In this document: positions 33,462-42,756 of the stretch, piece by piece
How the letters are laid out: the number at the start of each line of letters is the position of its first letter
How positions within the stretch are numbered: position 1 is the stretch's first letter
Assembly (NCBI GenBank): GCA_937982565.1
Contig: CALJLN010000009.1
Span: 1-64,000 of the forward strand
Length of the DNA stretch: 64,000 bases
Source: UBA2421 sp002343075
GTDB lineage: Bacteria > Planctomycetota > Phycisphaerae > Tepidisphaerales > Tepidisphaeraceae
Direction of reading: 5' to 3'
The notes under the pieces: model-generated
Database searches by the model: none
Seen by the model: only the letters and a program-made list of their open reading frames with translations
What the model was told of the DNA's origin: nothing
Program-made: the position numbers and the translations under genes

Positions 33462-34937
33462 TTGCCTCATCGTCTGCCGGTTATCTCCAACAGTTCTGCG
33501 AACCTCCTTCCCGGCGAATCCAGCGAGTATGAGAAAAAAGAAAAGTGCGGACTCTTCGGCATCTGGGGTACCACCGAAGCATCGCAACTGACCTACCAGG
33601 GCCTCTTCGCCCAACAGCACCGCGGGCAGGAGTCGGCTGGTATTGTCGTATCTGACAACGGCGAACTGCGCGGCCATGCCGACATGGGTCTTGTCAGCCA
33701 GGTCTTTTCGCAGCGCGTCCTCACCGAGACCCTAGTCGGTACCTCGGCCATCGGTCATGTCCGATACTCCACCACAGGTTCCAGCAAGCTCTGCAACGCC
33801 CAGCCGTTGCTGCGGGAGTACCTCATGGGGCCGGTCGCCGTCGCCCACAACGGCAACCTCATCAATGCAAAACTCCTCCGCCATGAATACGAACGGCACG
33901 GCCACATTTTTCAGAGCACGACCGACACCGAGATCATCGTTCACCTTCTGGCCAAACCGAGTCATGTTGAAAAGCCCGACCCACTGCCTCATGTATTGAA
34001 ACACCTGCAGGGAGCGTTCAGCCTGCTGTTCCTGTTTCCCGACCGCATCGAAGCCTGCCGCGATCCGTGGGGCATTCGTCCGCTGGTGCTCGGCAAAATT
34101 GGCGATGCGTGGTGCGTGGCAAGCGAGACGTGTGCCTTCGATGCCGTGGGCGCGGAGCTTGTCCGCGAGATTCAACCCGGCGAGATCGTGCGCATCGATC
34201 AGTCCGGCGTGCATAGTCGCTACTTCGATAAGCCCGCTGTCGAAGGCGCGCGTTGTGTTTTTGAACACGTCTATTTTGCCAACCCGGCCAGCCGGGTGTT
34301 TGATCAGAATGTCCTCCGGGCGCGCGTTGCCATGGGCCGGCAGCTCGCGCGCGAATCGCATGTCCCCGCCGACTTTGTTGTGCCCATGCCCGACAGCGGT
34401 CGGTCGGCGGCGAGCGGTTACTCGAAGGAATCGGGGGTGGCTTTTGAAGAAGCGATCGTCCCCAACCGCTTTGTCGGCCGCACATTCATCCTCCCAACGC
34501 AGACGGCCCGCGATCGCGCCGTCAACATGAAGCTCAACATCATCGGCGAGATCGTCGCCGGCAAGCGCATCATCGTGGTGGACGACTCCATCGTCCGGGG
34601 CACCACAACACGATCCAAGATGCGCGCCCTCCGCCGGGCCGGCGCCAGAGAGATTCACCTGCGTGTCTCCTGCCCGCCGATCCGTCATCCCTGCTACTAC
34701 GGAATCGACTTCGCCACCCGCAACGAACTCGTCGCCCACGAGCGGACGGTCGAGCAGATTCGCGATTTTCTTGAAGTCGATTCACTCGCCTACCTCTCGC
34801 TCGAGGGCCTGCTCAGTTGCCTCACCGTGCCCCAGCGCGACTGCTGCACCGCCTGCTGGACCGGCCAATACAAGATCCCCGTCGATCAGCCCGCGAGCAA
34901 GTTCAGCTTCGAGCGCGATCAACTCAACATGTTTTAG
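33462..34937 (+). CDS. purF: Amidophosphoribosyltransferase
   Basis: Catalyses the first committed step of purine synthesis: glutamine plus PRPP to phosphoribosylamine. A propeptide ends KKEKC, and Cys becomes the N-terminal nucleophile (CGLFGIWG). The glutaminase part has QQHRGQESAGI; the transferase part has the PRPP loop IIVVDDSIVRGTTT. Cysteines in the C-terminal CCTACWTGQY are consistent with the Fe-S form. I chose the TTG start at 33462 because GGAG at 33451 is well spaced; the longer frame from 33405 has no ribosome site. About 491 residues. Confidence 0.95.
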   Translation: MPHRLPVISNSSANLLPGESSEYEKKEKCGLFGIWGTTEASQLTYQGLFAQQHRGQESAGIVVSDNGELRGHADMGLVSQVFSQRVLTETLVGTSAIGHVRYSTTGSSKLCNAQPLLREYLMGPVAVAHNGNLINAKLLRHEYERHGHIFQSTTDTEIIVHLLAKPSHVEKPDPLPHVLKHLQGAFSLLFLFPDRIEACRDPWGIRPLVLGKIGDAWCVASETCAFDAVGAELVREIQPGEIVRIDQSGVHSRYFDKPAVEGARCVFEHVYFANPASRVFDQNVLRARVAMGRQLARESHVPADFVVPMPDSGRSAASGYSKESGVAFEEAIVPNRFVGRTFILPTQTARDRAVNMKLNIIGEIVAGKRIIVVDDSIVRGTTTRSKMRALRRAGAREIHLRVSCPPIRHPCYYGIDFATRNELVAHERTVEQIRDFLEVDSLAYLSLEGLLSCLTVPQRDCCTACWTGQYKIPVDQPASKFSFERDQLNMF

Positions 34938-35038
34938 CGCCGTCACACCTTCCATTGCGGCCGCCCCGCATGCTTGAAACGCCGGTAAGCAACACTCATT
35001 GACTGCAAAAATTACAGAGGTATCTAAATGTGAACACC

Positions 35039-35812
35039 TTAATGCTGCAGGCTCACATCGCGCCCCGGCTGGCTGCGGTGAAGCCGGGCATCGTGCCGCG
35101 CGATCCGGCTCACCTTCCTCTCAATCTCGCGGCGCCGGCGCGCCGTCACTTCACGCCCGCCGGCAGCAGCGGCGTACGCCTCAAAAAAAATCTGCAATTC
35201 AGCCCCGCCCACACCAAACTCGCGCGTGCTGTAAACCAACTGCGCGAGGTCTTTCGTCTGCCACCGCCAGGCAAAAAATGGTCGCACCAGCACCCGCGCA
35301 AGATCGATCATCCTCACGTCAACCCCCGACTGCGCCTGCCGCACCATGAAGTGACACAGGTACAAGTCGCGGTGAAACAGCCTATGCCCGTGCATCGCGC
35401 CGGCGGTGCGGGCCAGCGGTGCGGCGAGCGATTCAAAGCTCGATCCGGCCCGCAGGGCGACGTCGGCGGGGCGATAGCCTTCCAGGTCTTCCGTGATGGC
35501 AAACGACCGGCCGTCGGCAGAGGTGCCGTGGGCGATCAGCGTCGCGGTCGGCAGTCCGTGTGACGCCAGCACCGCGATTCCGCGCGCCTCCGCGGCCGCC
35601 GATCGGGCTGGCGGCAGCCGGCGCTTGTCCCGCTTCAAGTGCATCCTAGGCGCATCGGCGGGGTCGATCGTCGCATTTTCCCGCTCGGTGATCGACCGCC
35701 AGACCCGCGCGTGCGACGTGGCAAACACGTCGGCGGCGCTGCGCAGCCCGAGCCGCTCGAGCGCGGGTCGATACTTCGGGTTGATGATGAATGTTTCGCT
35801 CACCTTCGTCAC
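35039..35812 (-). CDS. Lipopolysaccharide core kinase, WaaP/Kdo kinase-like
   Basis: A 257-residue kinase-like protein. The catalytic loop is HRDLYLCHFM (Asp as base) and the metal-binding strand is VRMIDLARV in place of DFG; both match the WaaP/KdkA group that phosphorylates heptose or Kdo in the LPS core. The start is GTG at 35812, overlapping the stop of purU by four bases, so translation is coupled. waaF lies upstream in the same direction. Confidence 0.85.
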   Translation of the reverse strand: MTKVSETFIINPKYRPALERLGLRSAADVFATSHARVWRSITERENATIDPADAPRMHLKRDKRRLPPARSAAAEARGIAVLASHGLPTATLIAHGTSADGRSFAITEDLEGYRPADVALRAGSSFESLAAPLARTAGAMHGHRLFHRDLYLCHFMVRQAQSGVDVRMIDLARVLVRPFFAWRWQTKDLAQLVYSTREFGVGGAELQIFFEAYAAAAGGREVTARRRREIERKVSRIARHDARLHRSQPGRDVSLQH

Positions 35813-36690
35813 GCATTCTGAAAGAAACGGCTGATGCCAGGCTTGAAAATCACCTTGCCGTCAACCACCACTAGCTCTTCATCAAGATACAACTGCAGCG
35901 CCCTGCTGAGCACGGCTCCCTCCAGCTCCAGCCCGTTGCGTTTCACCTCGTCGAGCGAATCGGTGCCAACATTGATGTGAAACACATCCTGCATGATCAC
36001 CGGGCCTTGATCGAGTTGCTCGGTCACAAAGTGCGCCGTGCAGCCGTGCACGCGCACGCCCGATTCAAATGCCTGCTTGTAGGGCGCCGCCCCGGGAAAA
36101 TAGGGCAGCAGCGATGGATGAATGTTGATGATTCGATGCGGAAACGCCTGCACAATGCGGGCCGGCAGAATCCGCATGTATCGCGCCAGCACGATCACGT
36201 CGGCCTGCAATTGCTGCAACCGAGCCAGCAGCCAGTCAAAGTGTGCCTCGAGCGAATCCGCCGACTTCCATTCAAACTGCAGCCCGGCGGCGCGGGCTTG
36301 CGGCTCGAGATCGGGATGATTCGACAACACGCCAGCGATTGTTCCATGCAGCTTGCCGGCGTGCAGGTCGGCGGTCAGATGTTGAAGGCAGCGCGGCTCC
36401 CTGCTCACCAGAACCGCGATGCGCTTATCGCGCCGCTGGCTGTGAAGGTGCACGCGCACGTCCATCTCCATTGACTTTCCAAGGCCGATCAGCCCCGTAA
36501 TCAGCTCCGAAAGGTCACAACGGAGGTCGGCGAGATCGACCAGCATATCCATCACGAAAAAACCGCGCACCACATGCTGGGCGATGTCTTCGATGTTGGT
36601 GCCGCGCTCGGCGAGAAACGTCGCCACTTGCGCAACGACGCCTTTCTGATCCTTCCCCAGTACGCTGACAACCGCCAATACTTTTCCCAT
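35809..36690 (-). CDS. purU: Formyltetrahydrofolate deformylase
   Basis: Hydrolyses 10-formyl-THF to formate and THF, supplying formate for purine synthesis. An N-terminal ACT domain (about residues 1-85, VLAVVSVLGKDQKGVVAQVA) precedes the formyltransferase-like part, with INIHPSLLPYFPGA and the HVTEQLDQGP-like segment HFVTEQLDQGPVIMQ. Length 293 is typical. It overlaps the kinase gene by four bases and follows waaF after 75 bases. Confidence 0.95.
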   Translation of the reverse strand: MGKVLAVVSVLGKDQKGVVAQVATFLAERGTNIEDIAQHVVRGFFVMDMLVDLADLRCDLSELITGLIGLGKSMEMDVRVHLHSQRRDKRIAVLVSREPRCLQHLTADLHAGKLHGTIAGVLSNHPDLEPQARAAGLQFEWKSADSLEAHFDWLLARLQQLQADVIVLARYMRILPARIVQAFPHRIINIHPSLLPYFPGAAPYKQAFESGVRVHGCTAHFVTEQLDQGPVIMQDVFHINVGTDSLDEVKRNGLELEGAVLSRALQLYLDEELVVVDGKVIFKPGISRFFQNA

Positions 36691-36765
36691 GACATTTCCG
36701 GGTCAATACACCAACTTGGTCACAATCAAATGAAGGCGTGGAGTGCCGAGCGGCCGGGCCGAACT

Positions 36766-37854
36766 TCATGGCATCGCGTGCACAGCCCGCGCGAGCAGCT
36801 CGGCAGAGGCTTTGAAGACCATGCCCGGCGTGACCCGCGTCATGCACTGGTGGTCGAGCGGACACTTCTTCAATTGACACGGCCCACATGGAACCGGCAC
36901 GCTTATCTTTCGTTCTTTCTCGAAGTAAATCTCGGTCCATTCCGGATGCGTCGGACCAAAGATGGTGATCACGGGCACCTGAAATGCCGCCGCGATGTGT
37001 CTCGGGCCGGTGTCGTTGGTGATCATCAGGTCGGACCGGCGAACCACTTCCTTCAGCCCGCCGAGCGTCAGTGCGTGCGCCTGAAGATCAATCACCCGGC
37101 GCGTGGTTCGCTTCAGAATCGCTTCGACGATGCCCCTTTCCTTCGGCGCCGAGCTGATGGCGATCGTCGCGCCAAACTCATTGGCCAGCCGATCGGAAAG
37201 CACCGCAAACGACTCTGCCGGCCAGAGCTTGCTTGCACCATACTGCGCGCCGGGGTTGAGCAGGATCAGGGGCGGCCCACCCGACGCCGCCGGGCGATCC
37301 AGGTGGGCAATGCCGGCGCGCGTGAGCGTGTCCACGCCGTCGCGTCGATCGTTTTCGCTCACCGCAAGCTGCATGGTGATGTCACGATCATTTGCCCCGA
37401 GATACTGGGCAATTCCGAGGTAGTATCGCACGATGGGCGTGGGCACATACTTGCCCCTGTCCTTGAACGGCACGAGCTTGTCGGAAAGCAGGAACCCCCG
37501 GCCGTCGCGGTCGTAGCCGACGATGCGCTTGATGCCCGCCATCTTGCAGACCAGCGCGCTCCGAAAGCTGTTGGTGAGCAGGATGGCCATGTCAAACTCG
37601 CGCGCCCGCAGCCTGGCGGCGAGGTCGATGAACTGTCCCTTGCCCGCTTTCTTGTTGGTCTTGCCGGTGCGATAGCTGATGAGCTTGTTGGCCCAGGGCA
37701 GCCCGTGATACATCGGCTTGACATACCGCCGCAGGAGATAGCTGATCTGGGCCGACGGGTAGCGGTTGCGAATGGCGCGAAGGGTGGGAGTGGCCATGAC
37801 GGCATCACCCACCCAGTTCGGCTGTACGACGAGAATGCGCTCTGGGTCTGACAT
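36766..37854 (-). CDS. waaF: ADP-heptose:LPS heptosyltransferase II
   Basis: A 362-residue GT9 family enzyme that adds a second heptose to the LPS inner core. It starts MSDPERILVVQPNWVGDAVM, the typical N-terminus, and the C-terminal donor-binding part has LMITNDTGPRHIAAAF and TIFGPTHPEWT. The start at 37854 is chosen because it gives the normal N-terminus; the frame continues upstream to 38262 with a non-protein-like, Arg-rich sequence. With the WaaP-type kinase it implies an LPS core of Gram-negative type. Confidence 0.93.
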   Translation of the reverse strand: MSDPERILVVQPNWVGDAVMATPTLRAIRNRYPSAQISYLLRRYVKPMYHGLPWANKLISYRTGKTNKKAGKGQFIDLAARLRAREFDMAILLTNSFRSALVCKMAGIKRIVGYDRDGRGFLLSDKLVPFKDRGKYVPTPIVRYYLGIAQYLGANDRDITMQLAVSENDRRDGVDTLTRAGIAHLDRPAASGGPPLILLNPGAQYGASKLWPAESFAVLSDRLANEFGATIAISSAPKERGIVEAILKRTTRRVIDLQAHALTLGGLKEVVRRSDLMITNDTGPRHIAAAFQVPVITIFGPTHPEWTEIYFEKERKISVPVPCGPCQLKKCPLDHQCMTRVTPGMVFKASAELLARAVHAMP

Positions 37855-38545
37855 TTGAGAGCCATATTGTATAGGCGAAGGTGGCGGATGGTTAGTGTCG
37901 CGCGCCCGCTCGAACCGCGCCCTTTGTCCTCGCCGGGAAGGAGCTTTGTTCGTCACGGGCCAACCTCGATCCGCGCGCCTCGTTACAGCCCCCGAATACT
38001 CCGAAGCAGCCCGTGAGCGAATGCTGCGAAAATGGGCGAGTCGGACTTGCAGGCGGGCGATCGTCAGCGAAGCGCAGGCTGGTGCGAACGGGCGCCCTGG
38101 GCAATAAAATTTCTGCGCCGTCTGCAAAATGTCAGTTCGCGCCGGAGGAATCTGTGCCGCGCGGGCAACTAGGTGCCAGCTATCCCAGGCGACGGCATGC
38201 CCGGTGGGCGGAGCGATCTCGCTTACCCTTTGCAACACTCGGATGCGTCTGCCGGAAGCCATAAGTCTATTTCCATAAAGCTGTTAAGTCATATGAGCCT
38301 CACCGGCCCATCGCCGTAAATAAGTACAAATACTCGTTTCAGAAAATCGGGCATTTCCGGGCATTTCAGGGTACGCAGGTAAAGCGCGCAGCGTCCTCCT
38401 CCATTCATGATTCATCCTTTCCTCTCTACCCCCCATGTTGCGCCAGCAGTGAACGGAAAGCGCAGCGCCGAGAAGATTAATTCTCGGGTGCCACGAGATG
38501 GCGAACTCGGCTGGTCGTGCGAAAGTTCGATGTCGAACGAATGCA
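37855..38545. other. 691-base non-coding stretch
   Basis: The largest gap in the window, between waaF and hrpB, both on the minus strand. The open frames in it are Arg-rich shadows with no homology I can name, and no rRNA, tRNA or RNase P core motif is visible. It holds a tandem pair CGGGCATTTC at 38348-38357 and 38358-38367 in an AT-richer stretch near 38280-38370, where regulatory sequences could sit. The waaF promoter should lie near 37860-37950, but I see no clear boxes. Confidence 0.5.
38348..38367. repeat. Tandem 10-base repeat CGGGCATTTC
   Basis: Two exact adjacent copies in the waaF-hrpB spacer; it may be a regulatory repeat or slippage product. Confidence 0.6.
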
Positions 38546-41110
38546 TCAACTGCGTCGCCGACCCTTCGCCTGCGGCGGGGCGGTTAGCGGGTCTTCGGGC
38601 CAGCTGTGCTTGGGGTAGCGGGCGCGCAGATCTTTGCGGACTTGCGGATAGGTGCTCATCCAGAAACTGGCGAGATCGTCCGTAATCTGCACCGGACGAT
38701 AGTTCGGGCCGAGCAGTTCGAGCACAACCGCAACTTTACCGCTGCAGATGCGCGGCGTGGTGGCCAGGCCAAAAAGCTCCTGAAGCCGAACTGCCAGACG
38801 TGGCGGCTGGCCGATGGCGTATGCCAGCCGGATGCGGTTGCCGGTGGGAACTTCGATGCTCTCGGGCGCGTGTTGTTCCAGCAGACGATCGAGCGGATAG
38901 ACCAGTCGCGCGCGCAGCGCATTCACCAGTACCGCGGAATTGACAGCATTCGCTGCGCGCTTGCCGTGACAGGCCTCACGAATGATCTCTACCCGCTGTG
39001 GCCCGTCGATCGTTGGCCAGGGGTGTTCGGGGAGATGGGCGTGAAGCAGCGCAATCCGGGCGAGCAGGTTGGTAGCCGACTCATCGCGCGCGAGGATCTC
39101 TGCAGCGCGCGGTGCAAGCGCGTCAGCCAGCACTTCCGCGGCGGTGGCGTCGTCCACAGGGGCGTTGGGCTGCTCGTCGATCACCAGATCGAGATAGCTT
39201 GTGCGTGTGATGCCGACCACGCGCTGTCGATGGTCATCAAACTCCGCGACGACGGTGCGTTTCACCGCGTGCGGCAGCAACTCGGCAAGCCAGGCCGGCT
39301 CGATCCGGCTGGCGATGCGCACGATCGACTCGGCCCGCGGCGCCTGGGGATTGTGGCGGGCATCGACTGCGATAAACAAATCGGCATCGACCACGCCCGA
39401 CTCGCCCGCAAGCCGCACACCACCCCCGCCGACCATGGTGCCCGTCCGCGGGGCGCGATCGCGCAGGCGGCACACTCGGTCGGGATAGGCAAGTAACAGT
39501 AGCCGTCGAATACCGTCTAAAGCGTTGTCTGAACCTGAGTTACGAACCTGCTGGCGATCAAGATGCCCGGCAGCAATAGACGCAAAATTCTCGGCAGTCC
39601 GGCGCACATTCTGCACCGCGGCGCGGTCAAGGCGATCATCGGGCAACCGCGTGTCGAGCAGTTCGATGCGATGTGAGATATCGCAATCAACGCGCGTCAT
39701 CGGTGCCATCGAACGACGCCCCGACTCGAACGGCGCATCCCTCAAGATGTCCTTCTCGCTCACCAGCGCCGCAATCAGCGCGCCCACTTCCGGATTCACA
39801 AACTCGGCCGACGCCAGCAGCAGTCGTGCGATGCGCGGGTGCGCCGGAAACGCCAGCAGCCGGCGACCCAGCGGAGTGATCGCCCCCGCTTGTGGTGCAT
39901 CGAGCGCACCAAGCAGCGAAAGTAGTCTTTCGGCCGCGGCGAGCATTTCGTCCGGGGGAGCATGGAAAAAGGAAAATTTGCGAGGATCGGTTGCGCCCCA
40001 TGCATGGACCGAGAGCAAGGTGGGCGCAAGATCAACGCGCTGAATCTCAGGGGTGTCAAACGGATCAAGCGCGTGATGTTCCTTCTCGCTCCATAGCCGA
40101 ATCGCCCGGCCCGCGCGCGTGCGACCCGCCCGGCCCGCCCGCTGCGTGGCGCTGGCCTGGCTGATGCGTGCGAGCGAGAGGGTGTCCATGCCCCGGCGGG
40201 GGTCAAAGCTGGCAACGCGCCGCAATCCGGCGTCGATCACGCATGTCACACCATCGATTGTCAGCGAAGTTTCTGCGATGTTGGTTGCGAGGATTACCTT
40301 CCGGCAATCACTCGGCTGCAGCGCGCGCAGTTGCTGATCATTCGGTAGCGATCCATGCAGCGGGAGCAACTGGAGGTCGTGCTCGCGGGCAACTGCAGCC
40401 AGCCCGGCGGTTGTGCGGTTGATCTCGCCGACGCCCGGAAGAAACACCAGCACGTCGCCCGCCACGCCGCCATCGTTCTGAATGACGTCGCGAAGTGCAT
40501 CGGCGATGGTATCTTCCATGTATCGGTCGCGCGGCGCTTCCCGGTAGGTGATGTCTATTGGAAAGAGCCGCCCCGGCACGCGCACGACTGGCGCGCCGCC
40601 GAGAAACGCGGCGACCGGTTCCGCATCGAGCGTAGCCGACATGACGACGATCCGCATATCGGGCCGAACAGTCTGCTGTACCTCGCGGAGCATAGCCAGG
40701 GCTAGATCAATATGGATCGATCGCTCGTGAAACTCATCAAGAATCACGCATCCGATGCCCGGCAGGAAGGGGTCGTCCAGCAGTTGGCGGGTTAAAATGC
40801 CTTCGGTGAGAACACGCAGACGGGTGTTCGCCCCCATGACTCGGTCGAAGCGAATGTGATAGCCGACTTCGCGCCCGAGCGTCCACTGATTTTCCGAGGC
40901 AATGCGCATGGCCGCGGCGCGGGCTGCCACTCGGCGTGGCTGCAGCATGATGATCTTGTCATGCTCGGCTTGTTCCAGGAGCGGAAGCAGGGCAGGGGGC
41001 ACGCGCGTCGTTTTGCCGGCACCCGGCTCGGCCACCAGCACGAGTTGACTGCAGGTTCGCAGCGAATCGGCAATCGCAGGAAGAAAATCGTCAATAGGCA
41101 ACGCGGTCAT
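38546..41110 (-). CDS. hrpB: ATP-dependent helicase HrpB
   Basis: A DEAH-type RNA helicase of 854 residues. The P-loop AEPGAGKTTRVP lies near residue 30, the DEFHERSI motif follows near 120, and the ATQRAGRAGRTRAGRAIRLW region is motif VI. The C-terminus ends YPKHSWPEDPLTA, the HrpB signature. The ATG at 41110 (MTALPIDDFL) gives the typical N-terminus; the longer frame to 41212 overlaps the end of katA. Function in bacteria is poorly known. Confidence 0.95.
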   Translation of the reverse strand: MTALPIDDFLPAIADSLRTCSQLVLVAEPGAGKTTRVPPALLPLLEQAEHDKIIMLQPRRVAARAAAMRIASENQWTLGREVGYHIRFDRVMGANTRLRVLTEGILTRQLLDDPFLPGIGCVILDEFHERSIHIDLALAMLREVQQTVRPDMRIVVMSATLDAEPVAAFLGGAPVVRVPGRLFPIDITYREAPRDRYMEDTIADALRDVIQNDGGVAGDVLVFLPGVGEINRTTAGLAAVAREHDLQLLPLHGSLPNDQQLRALQPSDCRKVILATNIAETSLTIDGVTCVIDAGLRRVASFDPRRGMDTLSLARISQASATQRAGRAGRTRAGRAIRLWSEKEHHALDPFDTPEIQRVDLAPTLLSVHAWGATDPRKFSFFHAPPDEMLAAAERLLSLLGALDAPQAGAITPLGRRLLAFPAHPRIARLLLASAEFVNPEVGALIAALVSEKDILRDAPFESGRRSMAPMTRVDCDISHRIELLDTRLPDDRLDRAAVQNVRRTAENFASIAAGHLDRQQVRNSGSDNALDGIRRLLLLAYPDRVCRLRDRAPRTGTMVGGGGVRLAGESGVVDADLFIAVDARHNPQAPRAESIVRIASRIEPAWLAELLPHAVKRTVVAEFDDHRQRVVGITRTSYLDLVIDEQPNAPVDDATAAEVLADALAPRAAEILARDESATNLLARIALLHAHLPEHPWPTIDGPQRVEIIREACHGKRAANAVNSAVLVNALRARLVYPLDRLLEQHAPESIEVPTGNRIRLAYAIGQPPRLAVRLQELFGLATTPRICSGKVAVVLELLGPNYRPVQITDDLASFWMSTYPQVRKDLRARYPKHSWPEDPLTAPPQAKGRRRS

Positions 41111-41193
41111 TGGCGAACTGCCAACGGTACTCACCCGAACGCATTTCGCCAACGACCGCGGTAACTCGGTTGCTCTTGTGGGGCAATCAGTAC

Positions 41194-42657
41194 TTACATC
41201 TTCGCGAGGCACTCCTGTGGCACTTCGATGCCCAGCTTGGTAGCGACGCGCGCGCCGTAGTCGGGATCGGCCCTGAAAAAGTGGCAGACTTGCCGCATCT
41301 GGACTTCCTTGCGAGCCTGGCCGAGCGCGCCGGCAATTCGAGTCGTCAGCCGGTCGCGGTGGGCTTCGTCAAAGAGCCTGTAGAGGTTTCCCACCTGAGT
41401 GAAGTCGTCGTGGTCTTGGGTCGAATCAAATCGATCGACGATCGTTTGTCCAATCGACCATGCCGGGTCATCAAACTCGGCGCGCGGCTGAGGGGCGCCG
41501 GCAACGGAATTGGGAAGGTAGTTGGGTGCACTGCCGTAGCTGCCATCGGTTTGCTGGCCGTCGCGGAGATAGTTCATGACGGGACATCGAGGTTTGTTGA
41601 CCGGCACCTGGTGATGGTTGACCCCGAGCCGATGCAGATGCGTATCGGCGTAGCTCATCAGTCGTGCCTGCAGCATTTTGTCCGGGCTTGGCCCAATGCC
41701 GGGCACCAGCGCGCTGGGCTTGAATGCGGCCTGCTCGACTTCGGCGAAATAGTTTTCAGGGTTGCGGTTAAGTTCGAGACGGCCTACTTCAATGAGCGGA
41801 TACTCGCCGTGCGGCCAAACTTTGGTGAGGTCGAACGGGTTCCACCGAAACTCCGCCGCCTGTTTTTCGGTCATGATTTGCACAAAGACTTTCCACCGTG
41901 GGAAGTCTTTGCGTTCGATGGCCTCAAAAAGGTCCCGCTGGTGGCTTTCACGGTCGCCGGCGATGGTTTCAGCCGACTGCTCGTCGGTCATGTTCTCAAT
42001 GCCCTGCTCGGTGCGGAAGTGAAACTTACACCAAACCCTTTCGCCCGAAGCACTTAAGAGCGAGTAAGTATGACTGCCAAAACCATGCAGGTGGCGGTAA
42101 CTCCTGGGAATACCGCGATCGCTGAAGAGGATTGTTACCTGGTGAAGCGACTCGGGGCAAAGCGACCAGAAATCCCACTGCATATCCATGTTTCGCAGAT
42201 TCGACTGCGGATGGCGCTTCTGTGTGTGAATGAACATCTGAAACTTGTACGGATCGCGCACAAAGAACACAGGTGTGTTGTTGCCAACAAGATCCCAGTT
42301 GCCTTCTCCGGTGTAAAACTTCACAGCGAAGCCGCGGACATCGCGCTCGGCGTCGGCGGCGCCGCGCTCGCCGGCAACGGTGCTGAAGCGCAGGAATACA
42401 TCTGTCTTCTGACCGACCTTTGAGAAAACGTGTGCCCGGGTGTATCGAGTGATGTCGCCCGTGACGGTAAACGTGCCGTACGCGCCCGACCCCTTTGCGT
42501 GGACGACGCGCTCGGGGATGCGCTCGCGGTTAAAGTGCTGCATCTGCTCTAGCAGTTGCACATCCTGCATGAGCAACGGCCCGCGCGGGCCAGCAGTGAT
42601 TGCTTGCTGCGTGCCAACAGGCGCGCCGTTAGCTGTAGTGAGTCGATTTTCCGCCAT
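41194..42657 (-). CDS. katA: Catalase, monofunctional haem type
   Basis: A 487-residue haem catalase that removes hydrogen peroxide. RIPERVVHAKGSGAYGTF carries the catalytic His near residue 52; the FRFSTV-like FLRFSTVAGERG follows, with Asn in GNNTPVFFVRD near residue 125; the proximal-Tyr region reads RLMSYADTHLHRLG. A GGAGA lies nine bases upstream of the ATG. It is divergent from oxyR, with an OxyR-type site between the two, so peroxide induction is inferred. Confidence 0.97.
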   Translation of the reverse strand: MAENRLTTANGAPVGTQQAITAGPRGPLLMQDVQLLEQMQHFNRERIPERVVHAKGSGAYGTFTVTGDITRYTRAHVFSKVGQKTDVFLRFSTVAGERGAADAERDVRGFAVKFYTGEGNWDLVGNNTPVFFVRDPYKFQMFIHTQKRHPQSNLRNMDMQWDFWSLCPESLHQVTILFSDRGIPRSYRHLHGFGSHTYSLLSASGERVWCKFHFRTEQGIENMTDEQSAETIAGDRESHQRDLFEAIERKDFPRWKVFVQIMTEKQAAEFRWNPFDLTKVWPHGEYPLIEVGRLELNRNPENYFAEVEQAAFKPSALVPGIGPSPDKMLQARLMSYADTHLHRLGVNHHQVPVNKPRCPVMNYLRDGQQTDGSYGSAPNYLPNSVAGAPQPRAEFDDPAWSIGQTIVDRFDSTQDHDDFTQVGNLYRLFDEAHRDRLTTRIAGALGQARKEVQMRQVCHFFRADPDYGARVATKLGIEVPQECLAKM

Positions 42658-42719
42658 ACGAGGGTCTCCTTCAGTTGTAGTAAGGATCAGACGTTAGAGT
42701 CGAGTGATATAGCAGTCAA

Positions 42720-42756
42720 ATATGATATAACACTAGAGTGTATAGGCATCACCTAT
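42720..42756. promoter_or_regulatory. Predicted OxyR operator between katA and oxyR
   Basis: The motif ATAG-N7-CTAT is exact at 42742-42756 (ATAG 42742-42745, CTAT 42753-42756), and the two half-sites expected upstream are partly kept (ATAT at 42720-42723, CACT at 42731-42734). This is the four-element tandem OxyR site. Its right end overlaps the oxyR ATG at 42755, which would allow autorepression. Confidence 0.65.

Noticed and set aside
33732..34739. Minus-strand open frame of 335 codons in purF
   Set aside because: Mirror frame of purF; no domain seen.
36574..37851. Plus-strand open frame of 425 codons across purU/waaF
   Set aside because: Antisense to two recognised genes and without motif.
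37855..38545. Possible RNase P or tmRNA gene in the gap
   Set aside because: No GAGGAAAGTCC-like core or tRNA-like ends found on either strand.
41110..42057. Plus-strand open frame of 315 codons over katA
   Set aside because: Antisense to a clear catalase.
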